Numbered from the stretch's first letter, positions 1 through 5,047 are shown. The stretch is 5,047 nt of DNA from Microthrixaceae bacterium (GCA_023264915.1 JAHFUU010000207.1:503-5549), one strand, 5' to 3'. Translations and numbers: made by a program. Notes: generated by a model not told the origin, from the letters alone.

Positions 1-1
1 G

Positions 2-88
2 ACCTACGCGCACCTCCATCACCTCCAGCTGCGCGGTGAGGCCCAGCGGCGCGAGGTGTCGGGACACCTGCACTACCTGGTCGCCTGA
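2..88 (+). CDS. C-terminal end of a plus-strand gene with a winged-helix-like tail (possible MBL-fold hydrolase)
   Basis: Only the last 28 codons are visible; the gene enters from the left edge and stops at TGA 86-88. The frame reads TYAHLHHLQLRGEAQRREVS followed by GHLHYLVA. The pattern (hydrophobic helix AHLHHLQLRG, then a basic stretch, then a short beta-like end HLHYLVA) resembles the C-terminal winged-helix tail common in bacterial metallo-beta-lactamase-fold hydrolases, where a helix of the form HLxxLxxxG precedes a two-strand wing. That is a family resemblance judged by eye over a very short stretch; another winged-helix protein, such as a small transcription regulator, is equally possible. 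The gene converges on the aldehyde dehydrogenase, with 116 bp between the two stop codons. The main support for its being real is the sensible protein-like composition and a hairpin starting exactly at the stop codon. Confidence 0.42.
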   Translation, partial: TYAHLHHLQLRGEAQRREVSGHLHYLVA

Positions 89-103
89 GGGCACCAGGCC
101 CTC
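87..103 (+). terminator. Hairpin at the stop codon of the left-edge gene
   Basis: A perfect 6-bp stem with a 5-base loop, GAGGGC-ACCAG-GCCCTC, begins inside the TGA stop codon at 86-88. No run of T follows, so this is not a classical intrinsic terminator. Its place right at the end of a gene in a convergent gap makes a transcription-end or 3'-stabilising role the likeliest reading. Confidence 0.35.
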
Positions 104-136
104 TGCCTGCGTCTGGCTGCCGAGCCTGGTGAGACG

Positions 137-156
137 CGTGTCAGGCCGTGTCAGGC
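137..156. repeat. Tandem 10-bp duplication
   Basis: CGTGTCAGGC occurs twice back to back (137-146 and 147-156) in the gap between the two convergent genes. It is probably a small slippage duplication. No function is evident. Confidence 0.6.
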
Positions 157-157
157 C

Positions 158-173
158 CCAGCCAACGGGCTGG
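158..173 (-). terminator. Hairpin downstream of the aldehyde dehydrogenase
   Basis: A perfect 6-bp stem with a 4-base loop, CCAGCC-AACG-GGCTGG, lies 31 bases past the aldehyde dehydrogenase stop codon. It can form on transcripts from either strand. There is no T-run on either side, so efficient intrinsic termination is uncertain. Together with the hairpin at 87-103 it makes the convergent gap a plausible bidirectional end region. Confidence 0.35.
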
Positions 174-204
174 CACCCGCGCTCAGCAGTTCAAGCGGCG
201 GCGC

Positions 205-1722
205 TCAGATGTTGCTTGACAGTGCGCTGTACTGGATGTGGTTGTCACGCCCTGAGGTCTCGGGGTTGACGTGCACATGCTTGACCTGGCGGTAGACGTC
301 GTACCCGAAGGTGCCCAGCTCGCGGCCGATGCCGGATTGCTTGTAGCCACCGAAGGGACGGTCGGGGGAGATCATGTGGTAGTCGTTGATCCACACGGTT
401 CCTGTGCGCATCTTCGCGGCGACCGCCTCGGCCCGCTCGAGGTTGGATGACTGCACGCCACCGGCGAGCCCGTAGATCGAGTCGTTGGCGATGGCGACGG
501 CCTCGTCGTCTGAGGAGAACGGGATGACGCAGAGGACAGGACCGAAGATCTCTTCCTGCGCGATCTTGGAGGAGTTGGGAACATCGGTGAAGATCGTCGG
601 CTGGAAGTAGGCGTTGACGTCGAGCCCCTCGGGCAACCCCTCAGGCCGGCCGCCGCCGCAGATCGGCTCGCCCACCTCTTCGCGCCCGAGGGCGCAGTAG
701 CGCTCGGCTGTCTCGACCTGGATCCGGTTCACCAGAGGACCGATGTCAGTCATGAAGTCCATCTGGTCGCCGAGCTGGATCTTGCCGGCCTTGTCGGCGA
801 GGATCCCCACGAGCTCGTCATAGATCTTCTTGTCAACCAGGGCCCGTGTGCCGCTCTCGCAGACCTGGCCGCCGTGGAAGAAGGTGCCCCACAGGACCGC
901 CGCGGACGCCTGATCGAGGTCGGCGTCGTCGAGGACGATGTTGGCGCTCTTGCCGCCGAGCTCGAGCGTCACGGGCTTCACGGTGCCTGATGCGAGCTGC
1001 ATGATTCGACGGCCGACCTCGGTGGATCCGGTGAAAGCCACCTTGTCCACCAGTGGGTTGGCGGCAAGCTCTTCGCCGACAGTGCTCCCAGGTCCGGCAA
1101 TCACCTGAAGCACCGCCGGCGGGAGCAGGTCGGCCTCGGTGATGAGCTGTGCAAGCTTGAGGGCCGTGATCGAGGTGTAGGTGGCGGGCTTGATGATCGA
1201 GACGTTGCCCGCGGCCAGAGCCGGTGCGATCTTCCAGGACAGCATGATGAATGGGAAGTTCCATGGGATGATCCCCGTGCACACGCCCAGCGGTTCATAG
1301 AGGGCGTAGTTGGTCGACTGGGGGAACACCGCCACCGGGAGGTCTGCCTTGTCGGGCCGCTCTTCGGCCATCTGCGCGAACCAGGTGAAGGCTTGAGCCG
1401 CACCGGGGATGTCCGCGAGCTGTGACTTGCGGATCGTGCCGCCAGAGTCGAGCGACTCGAGCTCGGCCAACTCGTTCGCGTTGTCGTTGATGAGCTGGGC
1501 GATGGCCCGGAGCTTCTCGGCGCGCTCGGACCCCGAGAGCTTGGGCCACGGTCCCTCGTCGAAAGCCTTGCGTGCGGCCTCGATGGCCCGAACGGCGTCT
1601 TCGGTACCACCCTTTGCGATCTCCGCGATCTTTTCGTTCTTGGCCGGGTTGTAGGTCTCGAAGGTCTGACCCGATGCGGAGTCGCAGAGCTCGCCATCGA
1701 TTAGGAGCTGGTAGTCGGCCAT
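205..1722 (-). CDS. NAD(P)-dependent aldehyde dehydrogenase (ALDH superfamily)
   Basis: A complete 505-residue cytoplasmic enzyme, a normal family length, that should oxidise an aldehyde to its carboxylic acid with NAD(P)+. The Rossmann and catalytic landmarks are in the usual order: PWNFP with oxyanion Asn155; IIKPA with Lys178; FTGSTEVG at 230-237; LELGGKS with general base Glu254; GGQVC with nucleophile Cys288; EEIFGPV with Glu391; and PFGGYKQSG at 456-464. The residue three after Lys178 is Thr181, where NAD-preferring human ALDH2 has Glu195, so use of NADP+ is possible. Glu289 directly follows the catalytic Cys, which is uncommon. The ATG at 1722 has AGGGGG six bases upstream, and the N-terminus (YQLLIDGE) begins where the family does. 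A 210-bp gap upstream suggests its own promoter. The substrate cannot be read from the sequence, and no neighbour points to a pathway. Confidence 0.96.
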   Translation of the reverse strand: MADYQLLIDGELCDSASGQTFETYNPAKNEKIAEIAKGGTEDAVRAIEAARKAFDEGPWPKLSGSERAEKLRAIAQLINDNANELAELESLDSGGTIRKSQLADIPGAAQAFTWFAQMAEERPDKADLPVAVFPQSTNYALYEPLGVCTGIIPWNFPFIMLSWKIAPALAAGNVSIIKPATYTSITALKLAQLITEADLLPPAVLQVIAGPGSTVGEELAANPLVDKVAFTGSTEVGRRIMQLASGTVKPVTLELGGKSANIVLDDADLDQASAAVLWGTFFHGGQVCESGTRALVDKKIYDELVGILADKAGKIQLGDQMDFMTDIGPLVNRIQVETAERYCALGREEVGEPICGGGRPEGLPEGLDVNAYFQPTIFTDVPNSSKIAQEEIFGPVLCVIPFSSDDEAVAIANDSIYGLAGGVQSSNLERAEAVAAKMRTGTVWINDYHMISPDRPFGGYKQSGIGRELGTFGYDVYRQVKHVHVNPETSGRDNHIQYSALSSNI

Positions 1723-1728
1723 CGATGT

Positions 1729-1734
1729 CCCCCT
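1729..1734 (-). promoter_or_regulatory. Ribosome binding site of the aldehyde dehydrogenase
   Basis: On the minus strand AGGGGG lies six bases before the ATG at 1722. This is a purine-rich Shine-Dalgarno-like site at a good distance and it supports that start. Confidence 0.6.
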
Positions 1735-1823
1735 GATGTCGATGTGTTCGACCCTCTTGCAGGATCGATGTTGGGATCTTCTGTCCGCCTGACCGTACTC
1801 GGGTTGTCGCGGGAGCGCACCTG

Positions 1824-1840
1824 CCTGACGGGCCGTCAGG
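1824..1840. promoter_or_regulatory. 17-bp palindrome upstream of the aldehyde dehydrogenase (candidate operator)
   Basis: CCTGACGG-G-CCGTCAGG has two perfect 8-bp arms around one central base. It lies 101 bp upstream of the ATG of the aldehyde dehydrogenase and 92 bp past the MBL stop codon. Related half-sites occur nearby: GCCGTCAG is repeated exactly at 1909-1916, and CCTGACCG lies at 1788-1795. Odd-length dyads of this size are typical of dimeric repressor or activator sites. As RNA it could also fold as a hairpin ending the upstream transcript. A weak TANNNT box (TACGGT on the minus strand, 1797 to 1792) lies between it and the gene, but no matching -35 is visible. Operator versus terminator is not settled by the sequence. 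Confidence 0.4.
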
Positions 1841-1900
1841 ACTGGAATCGGGGAGTCCGCGCCGGCCGAGGAGCGACGAACCTCACGGGATCGGGTGCTA

Positions 1901-1925
1901 CCGCCCCAGCCGTCAGACCGGGCGG
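1901..1925 (-). terminator. GC-rich hairpin after the MBL-fold gene
   Basis: Six-base arms CCGCCC (1901-1906) and GGGCGG (1920-1925) are exact complements around a 13-base loop, starting 7 bases past the MBL stop codon. No T-run follows. It is a possible end of the Nudix-MBL transcript, but with this base composition chance is a real alternative. Confidence 0.28.
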
Positions 1926-1932
1926 CGGCGGC

Positions 1933-2814
1933 TCAGGCGAAGGTCCACTTGCCGGTGAGCGTCTTGCCCTTGACGGTGCCCTCGCCGGCAAGCTTCAGCA
2001 GGTGAGCGTGCAAGGAGTAGCGCGCTATGGGCCACAGCTGCTCGCCGACATCTGAGTACACCTCGGGGATGAGATCGTCGATCTTGGCGGTGCCGGCTTT
2101 CTTCAACGAAGCGAGGACCTGCTTCTCGCGAGCCATCCTGTGCTTGATGTACCAGTCGACGGTCTCGGCGGGGTTCTCGATGAGCGTGCCATGGCCGGGG
2201 GCGATCGACCGCAGCCGAAGCTTCTTGAGCTTCTCGAGGGACTCGATGTAGGTCGCCATGTCCCCGTCGGGAGGCTTGATCACCACCGTCGTGCCCTGGT
2301 TGATGTGGTCACCTGAGAGGAGCATGCGCTCTTCCTCGACCAGATAGCAGAGATGGTTGGACGCGTGGCCCGGGGTGTGTATCGCCTGGAGCCGGAACTC
2401 GGTGGAGTCGATCGTGTACCGATCGCCGATGCGGCGGTCGGGCTTGAAGCCTTCCTTGGCGCCGAAACCCAGGACCTCGGCCCCGGTCAGCTCCTTCAAC
2501 TCGGCAGCCCCGGTGGAGTGGTCGATGTGTGTGTGGGTGACAGCGATCCAGCGAATCCGGTCGCCGCCGCATCCCAATATGGCATCGAGGTGCTCGGGAT
2601 CTGACACCCCGGGATCGATCACCACCACCTCGTCGATGCCGACCAGATAGGTGTTCGTACCCGGCCCGGTGAACACGTTGGGGTTGGGTGCGACGATCCT
2701 TCGAACCAGCGGGCTCAGCGCCTTGGCCACATAGGGCGTGAGCCGCTCTGGAGGGGGCGCCTCGTCAGCATCTGGTTCGGCTGCTCTCAGCCTGGCTCGG
2801 GACACGGCCGTCAC
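1933..2814 (-). CDS. LACTB2-like metallo-beta-lactamase-fold hydrolase
   Basis: A 293-residue soluble metallo-hydrolase with all seven metal ligands of the fold: HTHIDH (His94, His96, Asp98, His99), TPGH (His150), SGDH (Asp169) and PGHG (His208). After the MBL domain (about 35-215) comes a C-terminal helix/winged-helix region (about 220-290, YIKHRMAREKQVL then SLHAHLLKLAGEGTVKG) typical of the LACTB2 branch. Human LACTB2 is a mitochondrial single-strand endoribonuclease, but bacterial members are mostly uncharacterised, so the substrate here is unknown. The GTG at 2814 overlaps the Nudix stop codon as GTGA and has GAAGG six bases before it. An in-frame GTG at 2805 has the stronger GGAGG eight bases before it and would give 290 residues. 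The first 25 residues are not conserved and do not decide. Co-transcription and translational coupling with the Nudix gene are very likely. Confidence 0.93.
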   Translation of the reverse strand: MTAVSRARLRAAEPDADEAPPPERLTPYVAKALSPLVRRIVAPNPNVFTGPGTNTYLVGIDEVVVIDPGVSDPEHLDAILGCGGDRIRWIAVTHTHIDHSTGAAELKELTGAEVLGFGAKEGFKPDRRIGDRYTIDSTEFRLQAIHTPGHASNHLCYLVEEERMLLSGDHINQGTTVVIKPPDGDMATYIESLEKLKKLRLRSIAPGHGTLIENPAETVDWYIKHRMAREKQVLASLKKAGTAKIDDLIPEVYSDVGEQLWPIARYSLHAHLLKLAGEGTVKGKTLTGKWTFA

Positions 2815-3722
2815 CTCCCGCCTTCATGGGTGCTGAGGTCCTCGATCAGCGATTCGTGCTTGGCACGGTTGCTGGCCGGGAGCTTGTTCTCGGTCCGGGG
2901 TGCGAGAGCTGGTTCGGCAGCCACGTACTCGGGGTCATAGGGCAACACGATCCGGAGACCACCGCCGTGATCGGCAACGATCCTGGGCTCGACGGCGGGC
3001 AGGTGGGGCACCCTGGCGGCGTGCGCCAGGAGGTCGTCGGCGCATGCGAACTGAGCGAGGGCGACGAGGCTGCGCACCGTCGGGAAGATGAGCTCGAAGT
3101 CACCGGCCCGGTGGCGGGCCAGCGCGTCGGCGGGCCGGATCCAGAGGTTCGCGACGACCTCGTGGTTGTCATGGCGCGGAGGCTGGCCATCTGGGGCTCT
3201 TGCAACGAAGAATCGCGTGTCATAGCGCCGCGGCGCGCCTTCGGGTGTGATCCAGTGGCTGAAGTAGTGCATGGTGTCGGTGGCCAGCCGCAGGCCCTCG
3301 AGGTGACACATCTCTGCGAAGCTCTGCCCGCTGCCGCCGAGCGTCCGGCGGTGCTCGTCGAAGCGAGCAGCGGTCCCCTGGTCGTCGAGTCGAACGAGCT
3401 GCCGGTCGGCGCCATAGGCAAGCAGCAGCCCTGCCTCCTCGAAGCTCTCGCGGATCGCCGCCACCCAGAAGGCGAGCCCGCCTGAAGCTATGCCGAGCTG
3501 GCTGGAGGCTTCCGCGTCGGTTCGCCCGGCGCAGATCGATCCGACATCGTCATGGTGGTCGTCGGCGTCGACCGCGCCACCGGGAAACACAAAGGCACCG
3601 CCTGCGAACTCGGATCGCAGGTTTCGTTGCAGCATGAACACCTCGATCCCGTCGCTGGCAGGCGAGTCGCGCACCAGCATCACCGTGGCAGCGTCGCGTG
3701 TCTCGACGGCCACCGCCGTCAT
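2811..3722 (-). CDS. NUDT19-like Nudix hydrolase (probable CoA/acyl-CoA diphosphatase)
   Basis: The protein has 303 residues from ATG 3722; an upstream GTG at 3770 would give 319. I prefer the ATG because the conserved part (RDAATVMLVRD) begins just after it and the GTG lacks a spaced ribosome site, though neither site is strong. Numbering from the longer form, FVFPGG (61-65) starts the Nudix box and AIRESFEEAG (105-114) carries the catalytic REXXEE (Arg107, Glu108, Glu111, Glu112). About 40 residues separate the two halves, against about 14 in a canonical box. Such an insertion is a mark of the NUDT19 branch, as are the following HWITPEGAPRRYDTRFFVA and HEVVANLWIRPADAL segments. Mammalian NUDT19 is a peroxisomal CoA diphosphatase; the same activity here is inferred. 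No signal peptide or membrane segment is seen. The gene overlaps the MBL gene by four bases. Confidence 0.9.
   Translation of the reverse strand: MTAVAVETRDAATVMLVRDSPASDGIEVFMLQRNLRSEFAGGAFVFPGGAVDADDHHDDVGSICAGRTDAEASSQLGIASGGLAFWVAAIRESFEEAGLLLAYGADRQLVRLDDQGTAARFDEHRRTLGGSGQSFAEMCHLEGLRLATDTMHYFSHWITPEGAPRRYDTRFFVARAPDGQPPRHDNHEVVANLWIRPADALARHRAGDFELIFPTVRSLVALAQFACADDLLAHAARVPHLPAVEPRIVADHGGGLRIVLPYDPEYVAAEPALAPRTENKLPASNRAKHESLIEDLSTHEGGR
2814..2819 (-). promoter_or_regulatory. Ribosome binding site inside the Nudix/MBL overlap
   Basis: The minus strand reads GGGAGGTGA at 2819 to 2811. GGAGG (2818-2814) lies eight bases before an in-frame GTG at 2805. The same bases contain the alternative GTG start at 2814 and the TGA stop of the Nudix gene (2813-2811). 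A ribosome ending the Nudix gene therefore stops on the binding site of the next one, which suits coupled translation. Confidence 0.5.
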
Positions 3723-3791
3723 GACCCGGCCCGCCTGCTGCCCGAAGACCCCGTGTCCATGACTCGCCACCCCTTGCCCAGGTAGCGCCCG

Positions 3792-3823
3792 GCCTGGCCC
3801 CCGCGCGCCTGGCCCCCGCGCGC
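3792..3823. repeat. 15-bp GC-rich tandem repeat before the Nudix gene
   Basis: GCCTGGCCCCCGCGC occurs at 3792-3806 and again at 3807-3821, and the next two bases continue the repeat. It lies between fxsA and the Nudix gene, in what would be the Nudix leader. On the minus strand the unit contains a run of five G. It is most simply a replication-slippage product. No binding-site logic is evident. Confidence 0.7.
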
Positions 3824-3875
3824 TCGGACTGCGCTCTCACCCGTGCCACGCCGGAGCTGGCCTTGGATGCTCATG

Positions 3876-3913
3876 GGTGAGACCCGGCCCGAGACGAGCG
3901 ATGGTCTCTCACC
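3876..3913 (-). terminator. Bulged hairpin overlapping the fxsA stop codon
   Basis: On the minus strand GGTGAGAGACC (3913 to 3903), which includes the fxsA TGA, can pair with GGTCTCACC (3884 to 3876). This gives nine base pairs with a two-base bulge and an 18-base loop. No T-run follows. It may mark the end of the fxsA transcript or act as a stability element. Confidence 0.3.
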
Positions 3914-4541
3914 TGCGGTCGCCTCGTAGCGGCGGCTGGCCCCCAGGGCCAGTGGCGCGAAGGTCGCCGCCGGCGGCCTGGGCCCCTGCGGCCACACGGC
4001 TGGAGGCATCAAGAACAGTGCCGTGACCTGCGCCGGGCATGGACCCGTCGGGTGCGCCGCCGAACCCTGTTCGCGAACCTGTCCACCCGGCCCCCGACGC
4101 CGAGCCGTTGGGAGCGGTGTTGGTGACCCGCACCACGCGGAAGCTCGCGTCGGAGCCTTCGCGCATGGCTCTGTCGACTCGCCTCGTGAGTCCCGTGACG
4201 ATCACGGCACGAGCGACAGCCCTGGTCGGCGGGATGAGCAACAAGAAGCCGAGGAGGTCGGTGAGGAACCCTGGGGTCACCATGAGGGCACCTGCCAGCA
4301 AGATGAGCGCGCCGTTCACGACATCGGTCGTGGGGAGCTGACCGGCCTGGAGTTGGGCGTTGATGCGGCGCAGCACCCCTGCGCCCTCGCGCTTGCAAAG
4401 CCAGGCCCCGAGGATGCTCTCGGCGACGAGCAACAGGATCGTCCATCCGGTACCGATCACCGAGGCGACCTGGATGATCACATACAGCTCGAGGAAGGGA
4501 ACTGCGATGAAGAGGAGGAAGAGCGCAAACGCAAACGCCAC
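3909..4541 (-). CDS. fxsA: FxsA family membrane protein
   Basis: A 210-residue inner-membrane protein of the FxsA family. The family signatures are clear: VPFLELYVIIQVA at 14-26, a second hydrophobic segment at about 30-48, then the conserved KREG (50-53), LPTTDVVNGALILLAGALM (69-87), TPGFLTD (89-95) and LLLIPPTR (100-107). Hydrophobic segments lie at about 4-24, 30-48 and 77-104. In E. coli, FxsA is known for relieving exclusion of phage T7 by the F plasmid when overproduced; its normal role is unknown. After residue 125 comes a tail of about 85 residues rich in Gly, Ala, Ser and Arg, making the protein longer than the 158-residue E. coli form. The GTG at 4541 is supported by the family N-terminus. 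No Shine-Dalgarno site is seen, but a TAGCAT box sits six bases upstream, suggesting leaderless expression. Confidence 0.92.
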   Translation of the reverse strand: MAFAFALFLLFIAVPFLELYVIIQVASVIGTGWTILLLVAESILGAWLCKREGAGVLRRINAQLQAGQLPTTDVVNGALILLAGALMVTPGFLTDLLGFLLLIPPTRAVARAVIVTGLTRRVDRAMREGSDASFRVVRVTNTAPNGSASGAGWTGSRTGFGGAPDGSMPGAGHGTVLDASSRVAAGAQAAGGDLRATGPGGQPPLRGDRR

Positions 4542-4547
4542 AACGCA

Positions 4548-4553
4548 ATGCTA
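4548..4553 (-). promoter_or_regulatory. Candidate -10 box of a leaderless fxsA promoter
   Basis: The minus strand reads TAGCAT, then TGCGTT, then the GTG start at 4541. A TANNNT box six to seven bases before a start codon places transcription initiation at the start codon itself, a common arrangement for leaderless genes in actinobacteria. No good -35 is visible, which is also usual there. It fits the absence of a Shine-Dalgarno site for this gene. Confidence 0.4.
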
Positions 4554-4658
4554 CCGGTGATGAGCGTCCCTTCTCGTGCGGGAGATCCCGAGGCCTGGCT
4601 CATGGGGGCTCGTGGACCGGTGAGAGCGGGCTGGGCCACAACCCACCGAGTCACGCCT

Positions 4659-4860
4659 GGGGATCGGGCCACCGAGCCCTATGGCCACGGGGCTGTACCG
4701 GCATGACCGTGCGGGCCTCGGGGTGGAAGCGCTCTGGCCACCAGAGAACTACCTCCCTGGGCACCGTGCGCTCTCACACCGGTTGTGTGCGAACGGCCCC
4801 GGCGCTCAGGGCAGGCTCGAAGACGCCCCCCGGCGACCCACGGTGCTGTGCCCGATCCCC
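4659..4860. repeat. 11-bp inverted repeat with distant arms
   Basis: GGGGATCGGGC (4659-4669) and its exact complement GCCCGATCCCC (4850-4860) are separated by 180 bases inside the gene-free stretch. The arms could close a long-range RNA stem or be two copies of a site in opposite orientation. Their GC-rich nature makes coincidence possible. Confidence 0.4.
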
Positions 4861-4881
4861 GATGGAGGTGCCACAGGCAGA

Positions 4882-5047
4882 TCAGCGCCGATCCAGGTAG
4901 GCAGTCAGGGCTTCGTCGAACACGTGCCTCCACACCCCCATGTAGCTCTCTTCGTCGACGGCACCGAGCATCCCTGTCGCGTGATGGGTGAGGTGCAGAC
5001 GGGTGCTGCCTGAGTCCATCAGCTCGAGCTGGAGCTCGACGAAGTTC
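4882..5047 (-). CDS. C-terminal end of a probable SRPBCC/AHSA1-type protein
   Basis: The last 54 codons of a minus-strand gene are visible; the start lies beyond the right edge, and it stops at TGA 4884-4882. The frame begins NFVELQLELMDSGSTRLHLT, continues with HHATGM, and ends VWRHVFDEALTAYLDRR. Two beta strands (VELQLELMDSG, TRLHLTHHA) followed by a long terminal helix containing a Trp and ending in AYL is the pattern at the end of AHSA1-like START/SRPBCC domains, which bind small hydrophobic ligands or act as co-chaperones. The match is by pattern only, and the ligand is unknown. The gene is in the same orientation as fxsA but 340 bp away, so an operon is doubtful. Confidence 0.6.
   Translation of the reverse strand, partial: NFVELQLELMDSGSTRLHLTHHATGMLGAVDEESYMGVWRHVFDEALTAYLDRR

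Larger units (their letters stand above)
4542..4881. other. 340-bp stretch without a convincing gene
   Basis: This lies between the stop of the right-edge gene and the start of fxsA. Reading frames that cross it have no recognisable domains and only shadow-like composition. It holds the fxsA promoter candidate at its left end, a 6-bp hairpin (CTCTGG-CCA-CCAGAG, 4732-4746), a 5-bp hairpin (CACAC-CGGTT-GTGTG, 4775-4789), an 11-bp inverted repeat (4659-4669 with 4850-4860), and three copies of ACCGGT (4553, 4616, 4778). I see no tRNA, riboswitch or known RNA family. It may be a decayed sequence, a long 5' region, or house an unrecognised RNA. Confidence 0.55.

Noticed and set aside
36..269. Cys-rich plus-strand frame of 77 codons over the convergent gap
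   Set aside because: It overlaps the end of the left gene and the end of the aldehyde dehydrogenase, has no ribosome site, and its Cys content comes from the GC-rich gap.
2826..3485. Plus-strand open frame of 219 codons opposite the Nudix gene
   Set aside because: It mirrors the Nudix coding strand, has no recognisable motif, and its codon pattern is explained by the real gene.
3792..3823. The tandem repeat as a CRISPR-like or binding-site array
   Set aside because: There are only two adjoining 15-bp units with no spacers, best explained by slippage.
3719..4012. Minus-strand frame of 97 codons between fxsA and the Nudix gene, including an internal ATG at 3874
   Set aside because: It is built largely from fxsA sequence in another frame and from the tandem repeat (RGGQARGGQAG). 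No ribosome site and no family resemblance.
4023..4706. Plus-strand open frame of 227 codons opposite fxsA
   Set aside because: It is antisense to a clear FxsA gene, rich in Gly, Asp, Arg and Glu with no domain pattern, and typical of shadow frames in high-GC DNA.
4679..4933. Minus-strand frame of 84 codons near the right edge
   Set aside because: It overlaps the better-supported SRPBCC-like end in a different frame, and its composition is Gly/Arg/His-rich with no motif.
1..5047. Mobile element, defence island or biosynthetic cluster
   Set aside because: No transposase, integrase, terminal repeats, restriction or toxin genes, or synthases are seen. Base composition looks even across the window and the genes are of housekeeping type.

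Overview
This window comes from a high-GC bacterium (about two-thirds G+C by eye, GTG starts, strong third-position GC). The gene content suggests an actinobacterium (Actinomycetota). No marker gene fixes the lineage, so that is an inference. The window reads as ordinary chromosome: there is no transposase, integrase, CRISPR array, tRNA, rRNA or phage gene.

Layout, left to right. Positions 2-88 hold the last 28 codons of a plus-strand gene entering from the left, with a winged-helix-like tail. A 116-bp convergent gap (89-204) with two short perfect hairpins separates it from everything else, which lies on the minus strand. Read in the direction of transcription (right to left), those genes are: the C-terminal end of a probable SRPBCC/AHSA1-type protein (4882-5047); a 340-bp stretch with no gene; fxsA, a small membrane protein (3909-4541); a NUDT19-like Nudix hydrolase (2811-3722, possibly from 3770); a LACTB2-like metallo-beta-lactamase-fold hydrolase (1933-2814); a 210-bp gap with a 17-bp palindrome; and an aldehyde dehydrogenase (205-1722).

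The Nudix and MBL genes overlap by four bases (GTGA) and are almost certainly co-transcribed and translationally coupled. Their animal relatives are a peroxisomal CoA diphosphatase (NUDT19) and a mitochondrial single-strand endoribonuclease (LACTB2), so a shared CoA/nucleotide or RNA housekeeping role is plausible but unproven. fxsA probably has its own promoter: a TANNNT-type -10 sits six bases before its GTG start, which fits a leaderless mRNA. The aldehyde dehydrogenase has a full catalytic set and probably its own regulated promoter.

I did not find a convincing undescribed system. The points most worth a second look are the split Nudix box, the coupled Nudix/MBL pair and its ambiguous start, the predicted leaderless fxsA start, the cofactor-site and Cys-adjacent residues of the aldehyde dehydrogenase, and the palindrome with related half-sites upstream of it.
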